DNA of 64,000 nt from Entomomonas sp. E2T0 (GTDB lineage: Bacteria; Pseudomonadota; Gammaproteobacteria; Pseudomonadales; Pseudomonadaceae). Within the stretch, counting starts at the first letter, position 1. Every line of letters starts with the position of its first letter. This document shows positions 33,374 to 43,423 of this stretch, piece after piece. The stretch lies in the NCBI RefSeq assembly GCF_025985425.1, contig NZ_CP094972.1, positions 2,170,001-2,234,000 of the forward strand, given 5' to 3'. The notes below the pieces were generated by a model. That model did no database searches. It was given only the letters and a program-made list of their open reading frames with translations, and was not told where the DNA came from. Made by a program: the position numbers and the translations under genes.

Positions 33374-33784
33374 ATGACAAATCAACTTTACTACACACTG
33401 TGTCAATTTAAAGGTGCTCATATTGCACAAAGTATTTATCCATTTTTAGCAGATTCAGGTCTTATTCCTGATGATGAGGATACATTAGAGTTAATCTTTG
33501 ATGCTTGTTGTAGCGTTAATGGTAAAGTGACTACTAATGAAATAGCAGCATTCATGAACGTAGACCAACGAGAAAGACTAAAAACATACATTGAATGTCA
33601 TTTAGTCCAAGTAGAAAACAGAGAAGTACTGAGAAAAGCACTAGTATATGATGAATATACTAATGTAAATAACCCAAGTTTGGATCTGTTTTGTATATTT
33701 TTTCAAGGTAAAGGCTATGGCCCAACAGTTGAAAATATTGAGGCATTATGCAGAGCAATCAATGAATTTGAACAAATGCTTTAG
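33374..33784 (+). CDS. Hypothetical accessory protein, short 'LPxED' paralog C
   Basis: A 136-residue protein; AQSIYPFLADSGLIPDDEDTLELIF corresponds to the conserved N-terminal segment of paralogs A and B. It is shorter and ends before their C-terminal half. RBS AGGAAAT; no own leader, so it is co-transcribed with paralog B. Function unknown. Confidence 0.55.
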   Translation: MTNQLYYTLCQFKGAHIAQSIYPFLADSGLIPDDEDTLELIFDACCSVNGKVTTNEIAAFMNVDQRERLKTYIECHLVQVENREVLRKALVYDEYTNVNNPSLDLFCIFFQGKGYGPTVENIEALCRAINEFEQML

Positions 33785-33810
33785 TGTTTAATTAACTTAG
33801 GACATTGTAT

Positions 33811-33843
33811 TTAGCTGCCAAGAGAAATCCTCTTGGTAGCTAA
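33811..33843 (+). terminator. Hairpin at the end of the accessory block
   Basis: TTAGCTGCCAAGAG (33811-33824), loop AAATC, CTCTTGGTAGCTAA (from 33830): a 14-bp stem with one G-U. Only a weak T-run follows (TCTTAG). It probably ends the accessory transcript and stands between it and the convergent immunity gene. Confidence 0.6.
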
Positions 33844-33851
33844 TCTTAGAA

Positions 33852-34613
33852 TTAATTACGCCACTCTATTTTTACAGGTTCTTCTATGCATGGGATATTA
33901 GGCATTTGCTCTTTAAAGAAGATAAGTAATTCATCAAATCGATCTTTAGGACAAAATACAAAAGTTTTATAATTCTGTAATTGACCACTGAGATTATTTT
34001 TCTTTTGCCTTTGTAACGTAATGATTTTACGTTTTTTATCAATGAGTATGTGAGTAACTTCTTTCCATAATCGTTGCTTATGGTTAGTTAAAACTTTTTT
34101 AGATAAGTTTTCCTTAAATTTTAAGCGAGATAAAGCGGCTAACCCCATACCTCCAGGTCCTATTAAGGCTAACCAAAGCACTTCTGGTTGATTAGTATCA
34201 ATAGCTGCATACAATATGACAATAACGCCAACAACAATAATAATAATAGTACCTATTATAAATTTTCTATTAAGATCTGTACCACTATAAAATTCTAATC
34301 CATACTCTGTACAACGATAAACAAATAAAAATTTTCCAAACAAAATAAAATAAAATAAAATAATAGGAAGTATAGGTATAGAAAAAATAATTAGCAATGG
34401 CCAACCAAATGGGTCTTCTGGTTCTCTTAAAAAGAAAAATCCTGTTATAGGTACTATTAAAAATATAAAAACTATAAAACTAAAAATGATTCTAGCAACA
34501 ATAAGATTATTATTAACCGCCCAAATATCCCATGTTTTCAACATAGGGTACTGTGTGTGATACCATTTAACTTGATTATAATAATCTGGTTTAGTTTTTT
34601 TGTTGAATAACAT
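33852..34613 (-). CDS. Putative membrane immunity protein to the LysM-VasX-like effector
   Basis: A 253-residue protein with about five TM segments (IIFSFIVFIFLIVPITGFFF; PLLIIFSIPILPIILFYFILFG; FIIGTIIIIVVGVIVILYAA; VLWLALIGPGGMGLAAL) and a cytoplasmic C-terminal domain. It follows the effector gene after 10 bp on the same strand. Membrane proteins in this place protect against pore-forming T6SS effectors of the VasX type (for example TsiV2), so immunity is the most likely role; no homology to a named immunity family is claimed. Confidence 0.6.
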   Translation of the reverse strand: MLFNKKTKPDYYNQVKWYHTQYPMLKTWDIWAVNNNLIVARIIFSFIVFIFLIVPITGFFFLREPEDPFGWPLLIIFSIPILPIILFYFILFGKFLFVYRCTEYGLEFYSGTDLNRKFIIGTIIIIVVGVIVILYAAIDTNQPEVLWLALIGPGGMGLAALSRLKFKENLSKKVLTNHKQRLWKEVTHILIDKKRKIITLQRQKKNNLSGQLQNYKTFVFCPKDRFDELLIFFKEQMPNIPCIEEPVKIEWRN

Positions 34614-34623
34614 AAATATCCTA

Positions 34624-37600
34624 TTAACTACTTGTAACAGTGGGTACCCAAATAATTTGGGGGCTATTTTGAGTTAAACTGGTACCTAACTGTTGTTCTT
34701 TAGGGATAGACTTTTGATGATAATCATCTAATACCATTTTACAGGGAGTATTATAGGTTTTATCATTCAGTTCTAACCGATATAGATAGTGATCTGTTAA
34801 CTGCTCATTGTTTTGGCTATTAAATACTATTTTAGGGTAAGTTATTTTAACTTCTAAAGTAATATGAGTATCTTTATCAATACTTGCTGTATCTAACCAA
34901 ATATATAAAAGTCTATGTTTATTGTCTGCACTATAATATGTATCTGCTTGAACTGTTTTTAAGGGATACTTCGGTAGTTGTAATGGCTGATCTGGTTTAG
35001 AAGTTTTTGCCCAATAACGAGTTTGTTCTAATTGCTGATAAAATGTAGTTGATAAGGGTAGTTTCTTCTGGGTTTTAGTATCTACTAAAAGTAGATCTAT
35101 TATAATATTATGTCCCTCCATTTTTTCTGGAAGTGCAATCCCTACCCAAATACTTTCATGGGAATTGCCTAACATTGCCCTAGTTCGCTCATCAGGGCTT
35201 AATAATTGTTTAGCTAATGGATTTACAATAACTGTAGGTTGTAGTACAGCTTTATAAAGCGCATGGTATTCTTGTAGATGCCCATTTTCAGTATCAGGCC
35301 AAAAGTTTTCATTTTTGCCCCAACTGCAACGATGTAACCATAAACGAACGCCATCACGTTTATAGTATTTAGCATAAGTTGATACGGCTAAATAAATTAC
35401 ACCTAAAATTAAAGCAGCTATCGCAAAGCCAGGATGTAAAGCAAACCAACCAAATTTAAACCACACCGCAGTAAATGATAATAATGTTTGAATGCCCATA
35501 CTACCTGCCATAAGGCCTAGTATAAAAACTTTACCCCAAGCCCAGTAATGTTCTTCTGTACTGGTTGTGTTTTTAAGCTCATCTACTGCTCCCCATAATT
35601 CAAATCCAGCAGCAACAGTACCTACTAATGACATCATCATAAAACCACTACGTAAACTAGACATTAAATTAGCTATTTCTACCCTTGTACCACTGGTTCG
35701 AGCAAGCCAATAATTTAAGCTTCTGGAAACAACCCTTATTTTTTTGTTAAATAAATGAGGGCTAATAGAACTAGCAACAGGCGAAACCCAAATAGACATA
35801 GCTGTGTTTATAGCATAACCTGCCGATGCTACAAATTCTTTCATTTTTTCAGGGGTATAGCTCTGTTGTAGTTCTTTGGCAACAGAGCCAAAGTTGTAGA
35901 GGTTGGCTGCTAATACAATCAGTGGTAGTTCGGAGCCTTTGATTATATGGCGTCCTTGGGTTGTCCATTCTTTTACTAAGGCCAGTGTTTTGGTGTCACT
36001 GGCTCTGCTGAGTAGGGCATTTAGCAGTGGTCTATAGTTCATAATAGGTACCCCTTGGTGGCTTGTGCCTATTTCTATATACCATTTGTACGGTGGGGTT
36101 GACTCTAAAAGGTTGAGTTGTTGTTTGGCAAGGGTTATGGCTTTTTTATCGGTCAGTTTTGTAATTTCTTGTTTTTTTGCTTTTATCGCTGCTTGCCAAT
36201 CTGCCATTTCTGTGGCAAAGCGTTGATTACGGGTGAGGTATATTTTTTCTCCAGAGGGGCCTAAGTTAACAATGGTTGCTTTAGCAGCATAGGCAAGCAG
36301 GCTGACATTGTCTAGGAGAGCCATTGTGTTGTTAGCAATACCTTGTAGGAGGTATTTGGTGCTGTTATTGCTCATTTTATAGAGCGTGTCAAAGAGCTTG
36401 TGGGTTACGTCATCTAGGGTTTTGTAGAGGGCATGGTTTTTTACCATGTCTAATGAGATAACACTGGCAATTTCATTAGCCCGATTAACTGCACTGACTT
36501 TGTCTAAGGCTCTCAGAATGCCTTCTCTTTCTCCTAGTAATCCTTGTAGTTCGGGTGTTTGACCTTGTTTCGCAGTAGCTATTTTTTGTGCTAGTTGTTT
36601 TTCTGTAAGTGCTTCTATCTCAGCAATAATGTTCTTGATAAATTCGTAGAGTTCTTTGCTAAAGTTGTAGTGGGCTAGTCCAATAAATACTTGGGGATCA
36701 TTGAATTGTAGTTTTATCCATTCTTTTCCTTGGGCAGTTTGGTTTAGGAAGGCGGTGATGGTTTCTGTTGTTTCAAGCAGTTCTTTTGCTTGGTCTTCAT
36801 CAATGGGGTCTAAGAATACAGATTCTACATTGCCATCTAGTTTATTGAGCCATGCGATAAGGTCAGGTTGGTATTTGTGTATATGGTCTTGATAGCGTTT
36901 TTTGTCTTTGGCTATTTGGATAAGGTAGTCTACCATTTCATCAAAGCGAAGGTCTTCTCGCCATGTTTTTACGGTATCCCATTCTTTGTATTTTGCACGC
37001 CATCTTTCGGATAGGTGTATGGTAGGTGCATTTTGACTAGCAGGGAATATATCGTCTAGTGCTATAGTATGGTGGGTACTGGTATCTTCTGGTTGATATT
37101 CTTCTACACGGTAATGCCATTTCTTTTTGAAGTCTACATATTGCCAAGCGAGCTCATCACGCTGTCTAATTTTGTAACGACCACTTTCGCTCATAATGTC
37201 TATATTGGGATTAACTGTGCCAGGTTCCCATGTACGGGTTTGTTTTTCTAGTAGGGCATAGATGTCTTTTAAGCATTCATAGTATTCTTCTGGCTTATTT
37301 TCATTATGGCTAATTCTATCGGGTACAAAGTCTTTTAGTTCTGCCCCTATAAGCCCTAGACATTGTTCTGCTACACCTGCTTTATGGGCGTTGTCTTGTT
37401 CAAACTGGTAGCCTTCGCCCCATCTGCCTGCTAGGTTGATGGTAAGGTCGTCTATTATGGCCAGTGGGTCATCTAGTGCCACAAAGATACCTGTATCCAT
37501 AGTAGGCATAGCCCCTTGGATGGTGGTTTCATTTATGATGGGTTTTATATGTTGTGTTTCTGCTGCATCACTGGCTTGTGAAACCGTAGGTGTACTGGTT

Positions 37601-38481
37601 GTGGCAAAGCTAGGATTAGGGTAAGGATTTTTTTCTATATAGCTTTTGTGGTGTAACGCATTTGGTTTTATATCTGCAACATATTTACCTAGTTCAGCAA
37701 TGGACTTAGTATGTGGTAGTGTTCTGTCTTGATCTGTACAGTAGGTATTTAAATCTAGCTGTCTTGCCCATTTACTAAAGAATGGTGTACACAGTTTTAT
37801 TTTTATTCTATCTGTACAGCGCACCGCTGAATAGGATAAAAATATTCTGTGGGCTTGGTATTCAAGGTATTTTTTTGTGTCACCTTGTTGTGGTTTTTGT
37901 TGGTTATCATTTTGTTTTTTAGGGTCACGCTGTTTTTCTTTGGCATTGCGGTCAAAAATATTGATTAAGGTAAAGGTATCGCCTTTAATTTCGTATTCAT
38001 GGAGTTCATCATCTGTCCAGTCGTAAACATAAAGCCAACCATCTCTTAGTTGACGTAAGGTATAGCTACGGGTATTTATTTGTGGAAAGTATTTTTTAGG
38101 GGTGAGTGGCCAATCCCAATCATCAGGAATTGGATGCGCTCCTTGTGAGGTTCCTTTTTTAGTTGGGGATTCGTCTATTGCGTAGCGTACAGGAAAGATT
38201 CTGATTTTATCTAGTATAGGACAAGTGCCTATACCTTTAGGATCGGGTTGGAATGCGGTATTAAGGCTGTCTTTTCTAGCCTGTTTACGGTTTGTTGATA
38301 AGGGGTTATTTAGTTGATTGGTGGTTTTATCAGGAATAATAAGTGTTTGTGCAGGGTGTATTAGGTTGTTATTGACAGGGATGTTATTTGCTTGTTTAAG
38401 GTCATTAACAGAGAGGTTAAATTTTGCAGCTATTTGGGCTAAGGATTCACCTTTTTTTACGGTATAGGTTGTTTGTGTCAT
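34624..38481 (-). CDS. T6SS effector: LysM + VasX/BTH_I2691-like toxin with C-terminal membrane segments
   Basis: A 1285-residue effector. Residues 3-50 form a LysM domain (YTVKKGESLAQIAAKFNLS). Residues about 80-300 match the VasX N-terminal region (ILDKIRIFPVRYAIDE, WDWPLTPKKYFPQINTRSYTLRQLRDGWLYVYD). A long helical middle follows. Near residues 960-1060 are hydrophobic segments (GFMMMSLVGTVAAGFEL; VFILGLMAGSMGIQTLL; FAIAALILGVIYLAVSTYA), the layout of membrane-depolarising VasX-type toxins. It lies behind VgrG and DUF4123, ahead of a membrane immunity gene. A LysM domain at this N-terminus could help cross or bind peptidoglycan. Confidence 0.8.
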   Translation of the reverse strand: MTQTTYTVKKGESLAQIAAKFNLSVNDLKQANNIPVNNNLIHPAQTLIIPDKTTNQLNNPLSTNRKQARKDSLNTAFQPDPKGIGTCPILDKIRIFPVRYAIDESPTKKGTSQGAHPIPDDWDWPLTPKKYFPQINTRSYTLRQLRDGWLYVYDWTDDELHEYEIKGDTFTLINIFDRNAKEKQRDPKKQNDNQQKPQQGDTKKYLEYQAHRIFLSYSAVRCTDRIKIKLCTPFFSKWARQLDLNTYCTDQDRTLPHTKSIAELGKYVADIKPNALHHKSYIEKNPYPNPSFATTSTPTVSQASDAAETQHIKPIINETTIQGAMPTMDTGIFVALDDPLAIIDDLTINLAGRWGEGYQFEQDNAHKAGVAEQCLGLIGAELKDFVPDRISHNENKPEEYYECLKDIYALLEKQTRTWEPGTVNPNIDIMSESGRYKIRQRDELAWQYVDFKKKWHYRVEEYQPEDTSTHHTIALDDIFPASQNAPTIHLSERWRAKYKEWDTVKTWREDLRFDEMVDYLIQIAKDKKRYQDHIHKYQPDLIAWLNKLDGNVESVFLDPIDEDQAKELLETTETITAFLNQTAQGKEWIKLQFNDPQVFIGLAHYNFSKELYEFIKNIIAEIEALTEKQLAQKIATAKQGQTPELQGLLGEREGILRALDKVSAVNRANEIASVISLDMVKNHALYKTLDDVTHKLFDTLYKMSNNSTKYLLQGIANNTMALLDNVSLLAYAAKATIVNLGPSGEKIYLTRNQRFATEMADWQAAIKAKKQEITKLTDKKAITLAKQQLNLLESTPPYKWYIEIGTSHQGVPIMNYRPLLNALLSRASDTKTLALVKEWTTQGRHIIKGSELPLIVLAANLYNFGSVAKELQQSYTPEKMKEFVASAGYAINTAMSIWVSPVASSISPHLFNKKIRVVSRSLNYWLARTSGTRVEIANLMSSLRSGFMMMSLVGTVAAGFELWGAVDELKNTTSTEEHYWAWGKVFILGLMAGSMGIQTLLSFTAVWFKFGWFALHPGFAIAALILGVIYLAVSTYAKYYKRDGVRLWLHRCSWGKNENFWPDTENGHLQEYHALYKAVLQPTVIVNPLAKQLLSPDERTRAMLGNSHESIWVGIALPEKMEGHNIIIDLLLVDTKTQKKLPLSTTFYQQLEQTRYWAKTSKPDQPLQLPKYPLKTVQADTYYSADNKHRLLYIWLDTASIDKDTHITLEVKITYPKIVFNSQNNEQLTDHYLYRLELNDKTYNTPCKMVLDDYHQKSIPKEQQLGTSLTQNSPQIIWVPTVTSS

Positions 38482-38508
38482 GATGCTAGTATTTCCTTAT
38501 TAATCCTG

Positions 38509-39357
38509 TTAGCTTAGTTCTATAGTATAGTCATAAAAGTGTTGTATTTTTATATCAATAGGTAAACTTTTGTATTGACTATTTTGTTGTAGCCATTGTT
38601 GATAGGGGCTATTTTCCTGACTGATAAAATCTAGTCCATAATCTGTACACAGGTCTACCCATTGTGCAATAGTACGTTGATTGGTTAGATTATAAGTATT
38701 TACTTTAACCATTGCTAGCTCAAACCATTGACTAATTTGCTCAGCTGTTTTGGATTGTAATATGTCTGCACGCTCAGTTTGTAACCATTGGTATAGTTTA
38801 TTTTTAAAACGAAAGTCAGCCGCTTGATCTAATGCCTGTACTTGTGGTTCGTTTAAATAGTCTAGCCTAATGTGAGTAAACGTTGCCTCTGGTAGAGGTG
38901 CAAATATTTGCCATTGTGCAGTTTGTGGCTGCTGCCAATCAGGTATGGGGTTACTGACTTGCCATGTTTTAATTGGGCCAAAAATATCCAGTGGGATATT
39001 TCCATGATAGCTGTTTAGCCAATACCATGTGGTTAATGGATCAGCAAAACGAAATAAGGCATTACTACCTGAATCATCAGTTACCGTGATAAATTGTTTA
39101 AGGTGTTCTGCTACAGTCTGTAAAGATTGATCAGTTTGTAAAATAGTGGCACTGTCTGCCCAATCTTGTTGGATTTGCGTGATGAGATGCGAGCCATTTA
39201 GTGCTGCCACCAGAATTGGTCCTAAGTCGTAATTATCTTGAAAACATGTTCCTATATAAAGTGGAATAACTTGTATAGGCTGTTTTGCCTTATACACCTC
39301 TTTTATAGCGGTTTGACGCATTACGCCATCTATTAATGCATAGGTATTTATTGTCAT
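38509..39357 (-). CDS. DUF4123 T6SS effector adaptor/chaperone
   Basis: A 282-residue DUF4123 protein (YALIDGVMRQ near the start; the ALFRFADPLTTWYWLNSY segment with the conserved F-R-F-x-D-P pattern at about 100-120; PLPEATFTHIRLD). DUF4123 adaptors (Tap/TEC) load a specific effector onto its cognate VgrG. It shares one base with the vgrG stop (TAATG) and is followed by the effector gene, which fits exactly this role. Confidence 0.88.
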   Translation of the reverse strand: MTINTYALIDGVMRQTAIKEVYKAKQPIQVIPLYIGTCFQDNYDLGPILVAALNGSHLITQIQQDWADSATILQTDQSLQTVAEHLKQFITVTDDSGSNALFRFADPLTTWYWLNSYHGNIPLDIFGPIKTWQVSNPIPDWQQPQTAQWQIFAPLPEATFTHIRLDYLNEPQVQALDQAADFRFKNKLYQWLQTERADILQSKTAEQISQWFELAMVKVNTYNLTNQRTIAQWVDLCTDYGLDFISQENSPYQQWLQQNSQYKSLPIDIKIQHFYDYTIELS

Positions 39358-41522
39358 TATGCACTCACTCTAGTCTGTTCTGCTGCCATTTTTTCACAAA
39401 TCTCACAACGTGGTTGTGATTTTAATAATGCTTGGCGTTGGGCTAAGACCACAGGGGGTGATGTTGTGGCTGCTACTTCTTTATCGTTACTTAAAGGTGG
39501 TAATGGTACAGAAGGTGTACCCATCATAGGTATACCACCTGTCCATTGGGGTTGAGTCATCCAAATACCCATTGGATTAAGCACGATATGTTGACCAGCC
39601 GCTTTAAGAGTAAGACTAAGACCTCCATCTATCACTGTCTGGAGACCACTTTTAAGATGGATCTCCATACCTGCTTCTACGGTTTTAATGGTACCTATGG
39701 TTTCATGTTCTGAGATGCCTACTGTTTTATAGTCATTCATCAGTATTTGAGTTTTGCGGTCAAGTTCTGTTAAATGATGCTCCTCACTTTCTTGCTTTTG
39801 ATAACGGTTCTTTTTAATGGTTTCACTATGTTCGTTGTTTACCTGAAGGTGTGAGTTATTATTGACTTGCACTATATGATTATTCTTAGTTAGCTGATCA
39901 AAGTCCTTCTGAGCTTGCACAAAGATTTGTTCTTCACCTGCCTTATCTTCTATTCTAAACTCATTAGAACCTACACCACCTTTAGAAGAACTTGTTTTAA
40001 ATACGGATCTGGTTTTATTAGCAGGTAACTCATAAGGTACCTTATTAATGCCATTATGTAGTGCACCTACCACAAGAGGAAAATCAGGGTCACCTTCCTC
40101 ATATTCCACTAAAACCTCCATACCCACACGAGGTATGACAACGGTGCCATAAGAATTATGTGCCCAATTACTGGCTACTCTTACCCAATGAGAGGAGTGC
40201 TCGTCGTAATTACCTTCTCTGTCCCAGTGACACTGAATTTTTATGCGGCCATACTCATCGCAATAAATCTCCTCCCCTGTAGGACCACACACAATAGCTG
40301 TCTGTGCACCTAATATCTTAGGCTTAGGGTATAACCTCTCAGGTCTATAAGGTACATCTTGGGGAGACAATACAAACACATTTCGATAGCCTTGAGCAAA
40401 ATCCTCTAAAGGAAATTGTAATGTTTCAGAAAAGGGATAATTAATATACCGATATAATTGACTATTAGTAGTAGCACTATTAGCAGTATGCATATCACCA
40501 AAGGCTTCCAATACCGCAGGTTGTTTCCCTGCATGACAAATCTCACGAATTAACCAAGGCTGTTCCACATCTTTTAAGAGATACCCTGTTACCGTAATAA
40601 ACAACCCTGGATGAAGCCCTATGACATCACTATTGGCTTCGGCTAACACTTGAGTAGCTCTTAAACGCTCTATTTCAATCTTAGCAAGCTGATCGGCTCT
40701 TTGTTTATTATCATGTCTACTGGGATAATCATAACTTTCTAATGGGGGTTCTATGGCTTCATTAGCTTTATCACTTTGTAAGCCTTGGGCATTGCCTTCA
40801 GGAATCTTCATATTAGTAAAATTATAATTTCTAAAAGAAGCTTCAGTAGTACAACTGGATAGACCAATATCAAACGACTTAATCACCCGTTCATCAGCCA
40901 CAAAGCCTGTATCACTCACATACTTAATTGCTTGAGACAAACTAGAAAAAAATGGATTAGCATCCGCAAAAGTTAATGTATGACCTTCTTTACTATGTGT
41001 AAAAAAGTAAAAAATACCCTCAGATTCAGCTAAATGATTAATGAAACTATAATCGTCCTGATCATATTGAGTGCAGTATTCACGGATAGGATAAGACTCT
41101 TTCAATTTAAAAGAAAAGTCATGACCTTGCGCTAAACCATATTCAGACAATACCGTACTGATAATCTCTGGAACAGTTTTATTACGAAATACCCGTTGAT
41201 TGACCCGTTTTTTGAGATGAGAAAGAGTAGGGGTAAGTACAACTTTAAAGGTAGCATAATGCTTACCAACAGCAGCTCGCTTAACGTTTTGAATAACGCC
41301 ATGACAGCCAGTGGTTTTATTACTATCAAAAGATAAAAAAGCAGGTTTACTTAATAACTGAGTGATATCATAGCGAAGATGATCACAGACCAAAGTGATC
41401 TCAACAGCATAATCACTGGAGATGGCTTCCAAACCATTAAATGATAATACCTGCAATGTTGCTTTAGTATCTAATCCTTGTACATCCAAATAGAAATGGC
41501 TAGTATTGGCTGCCTCAAACAT
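39357..41522 (-). CDS. vgrG: Type VI secretion tip protein VgrG
   Basis: A 721-residue VgrG: gp27-like N-terminal half (GLDTKATLQVLSFNGLEAIS; REYCTQYDQDDYSFINHLAESEGIFYFF), gp5-like OB domain (HWDREGNYDEHSSHWVRVAS, VVIPRVGMEVLVEYEEGDPD, VVGALHNG) and the beta-helix/DUF2345-like end (GLSLTLKAAGQHIVLNP), finishing in a Pro-rich tail with CEIC. It forms the spike of the T6SS and carries the effector. No T6SS sheath or base-plate genes are in the window, so it relies on a system elsewhere. Confidence 0.93.
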   Translation of the reverse strand: MFEAANTSHFYLDVQGLDTKATLQVLSFNGLEAISSDYAVEITLVCDHLRYDITQLLSKPAFLSFDSNKTTGCHGVIQNVKRAAVGKHYATFKVVLTPTLSHLKKRVNQRVFRNKTVPEIISTVLSEYGLAQGHDFSFKLKESYPIREYCTQYDQDDYSFINHLAESEGIFYFFTHSKEGHTLTFADANPFFSSLSQAIKYVSDTGFVADERVIKSFDIGLSSCTTEASFRNYNFTNMKIPEGNAQGLQSDKANEAIEPPLESYDYPSRHDNKQRADQLAKIEIERLRATQVLAEANSDVIGLHPGLFITVTGYLLKDVEQPWLIREICHAGKQPAVLEAFGDMHTANSATTNSQLYRYINYPFSETLQFPLEDFAQGYRNVFVLSPQDVPYRPERLYPKPKILGAQTAIVCGPTGEEIYCDEYGRIKIQCHWDREGNYDEHSSHWVRVASNWAHNSYGTVVIPRVGMEVLVEYEEGDPDFPLVVGALHNGINKVPYELPANKTRSVFKTSSSKGGVGSNEFRIEDKAGEEQIFVQAQKDFDQLTKNNHIVQVNNNSHLQVNNEHSETIKKNRYQKQESEEHHLTELDRKTQILMNDYKTVGISEHETIGTIKTVEAGMEIHLKSGLQTVIDGGLSLTLKAAGQHIVLNPMGIWMTQPQWTGGIPMMGTPSVPLPPLSNDKEVAATTSPPVVLAQRQALLKSQPRCEICEKMAAEQTRVSA

Positions 41523-41730
41523 CGGTACTCCCTATTTAATCCAATAGAATAGATAATCATATCCTTAATACTAAAGTCTATCTGGTTGAAGATTGAAAGT
41601 AAAAAGTGCAAACTACTATTTTAGTATAATAGACAAGTTAATAATTATAATATAGTGCTAATTATTGCAAGTGTACAAGACATGGACAAAATACAACAAA
41701 TACTTGCTGAGAAGTAAAGAGCATCCAATT

Positions 41731-42258
41731 TTATTTATTTTTTACTTTTTTACTCTTTCTAAATTCCCAAGGAGCAATGGCTTTTTGAGACCATAGACCA
41801 ACTTTATTGTGTTTAGCTATCGCTTGTTCTTTATCATAACTACCATTTTTCTTAGTAAATGGGTAGTACCACGCCATACCTAATTGGATCATGCTTAGAT
41901 TAATATCCTTCTTTATAGTGCAGCTAGGGTTAGATTTTGTGGCAGCAGGGTAGCTACATACTATTGTTTTATAATAAATAGTTCCTAATATTCTTCTATA
42001 TTTATCCTTTCCATGTGTTCTTATACTGACTTCTTTATTAAAAATTAGATCAGATAACGCTTGTTTAGAACGATTGCCAAAGTCTTGGCCTTTTTCTGGA
42101 GCATCTATTTGATAGAGTCTTACCTTAATTTGTTCTTTTTGAGTAGTTAAGCAAGTGATAGTGTCTCCATCACTCACACCAACTACTTTACAATTGATTG
42201 TGTCAGCATAAGATATGGAGGAAATTAGGAGTAGGGTAAATAGTAAATATCTCATCAT
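41731..42258 (-). CDS. Secreted thermonuclease (SNase) family nuclease
   Basis: A 175-residue protein with signal peptide (YLLFTLLLISSISYA) and an SNase domain: VSDGDTITCL, VRLYQIDAPEKGQDFG (Arg and Glu of the catalytic site) and KDKYRRILGTIY (second catalytic Arg), then the C-terminal NKVGLWSQKAIAPWEFR. It would degrade nucleic acids in the periplasm or outside. Such genes are common on plasmids and ICEs; a T6SS cargo role is possible from location but not shown. Confidence 0.88.
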   Translation of the reverse strand: MMRYLLFTLLLISSISYADTINCKVVGVSDGDTITCLTTQKEQIKVRLYQIDAPEKGQDFGNRSKQALSDLIFNKEVSIRTHGKDKYRRILGTIYYKTIVCSYPAATKSNPSCTIKKDINLSMIQLGMAWYYPFTKKNGSYDKEQAIAKHNKVGLWSQKAIAPWEFRKSKKVKNK

Positions 42259-42291
42259 AATACATCGTCTAATAGGCAGTTATTTACCACA

Positions 42292-43413
42292 TTAACAACA
42301 AGCAATTGTAAAATCTTCTAGTTGTATAAGACTATTATTAGTAATCTCATAAACAACATATCTTGCACCTTCTGAGGATAGGTGTGTTACAAGATATAAT
42401 TTATTATTTATTTTAAATAAGTCATATCGTTGTACATGAGTAACAGATGAAATAGTATCTTTATTTCTAGTGATCAGAAAACCACCTTCATTATATTGAA
42501 GGTATATTAATTGAAATTGTTCATTAATCTGCTGAATAGTAGCTTTAGTTTCTGAAATAATATTACCATCCTTTCTACCATCTATAAGCTCTGACCATTG
42601 AGTGTGTTTAAGCTGTTGTTTTAGCTGATTTAGTTGTTGCAGGGACATATTTTGTGACTGATAAAACAGTATATCTTCTGGTGTATCGTTCCCTTTAAAA
42701 GCTAGAAGGTATGGTGTATCGTCACCTGGATATTCATAGGGTTCGTCTATTAAGGTAATGTGTGACCCAATAAAATCATAACCATACCTTAAAGTAGTTA
42801 TTGATTTAGCTATTTGTTGATAGGGTGAAACTAATAACCATCTCTCATGGGTAGGATATAAACCATCTAAACCATAGCTATTACAGCCAATAAGAGCAAC
42901 ATTAGAAGTTACATTTAGCTCCATATTAATAGTTGAAATAAGGTCTTGAAAGTGGCCATCTGAATGTATTTTTATTGGAGTTTCATCATAATCTGAACCA
43001 AAATTATTGTAGGCATATAGCATAATGGTTTTTTCTTGGGTATTGAGTATGGAATATATAGGTGTATCTGGATAGTTTTTTAATGTCGCAGCAACAATAC
43101 GGTGATCAATATATTTTCCACTAGATGAATAGTTTACTAGCACAAGCTTATTTTTATCAGCATATAAGGTACTCTTGATATTAGGTAGTAGTGCAAACTC
43201 ATCTAGTACATAGAGTTTTTCACTTCTTTTATCTGGAATCTGGGTGGCAACTAGTTTTGAGTCTTTTTTAATATGAGTAGTAAGCTTTATATCTAATCCA
43301 ATTTCTTGCTGAGACCAATTTATTGGCCATGATACCTTATTTATTGACTGTGCATTTACTGAAAAAATAAAACACCATAAAAGAAAAAATATATAAAGTT
43401 GTTGTTTTAGCAT
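42292..43413 (-). CDS. Exported hypothetical protein in the T6SS island
   Basis: A 373-residue protein with a signal peptide (IFFLLWCFIFSVNAQ) and a largely beta-strand-rich mature part with many polar residues; ends in ACC. No family recognised. It lies directly downstream of a vgrG remnant (43424-43522), so it may be the surviving effector-associated or immunity gene of an older VgrG module. Periplasmic location fits an immunity role against a periplasm-acting toxin (inference). Confidence 0.55.
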   Translation of the reverse strand: MLKQQLYIFFLLWCFIFSVNAQSINKVSWPINWSQQEIGLDIKLTTHIKKDSKLVATQIPDKRSEKLYVLDEFALLPNIKSTLYADKNKLVLVNYSSSGKYIDHRIVAATLKNYPDTPIYSILNTQEKTIMLYAYNNFGSDYDETPIKIHSDGHFQDLISTINMELNVTSNVALIGCNSYGLDGLYPTHERWLLVSPYQQIAKSITTLRYGYDFIGSHITLIDEPYEYPGDDTPYLLAFKGNDTPEDILFYQSQNMSLQQLNQLKQQLKHTQWSELIDGRKDGNIISETKATIQQINEQFQLIYLQYNEGGFLITRNKDTISSVTHVQRYDLFKINNKLYLVTHLSSEGARYVVYEITNNSLIQLEDFTIACC

Positions 43414-43423
43414 AGCATAGTCT

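Noticed and set aside
41682-41717. 11-codon frame (MDKIQQILAEK) upstream of the nuclease gene region
   Set aside because: Too short, no ribosome site, no context; may be chance.
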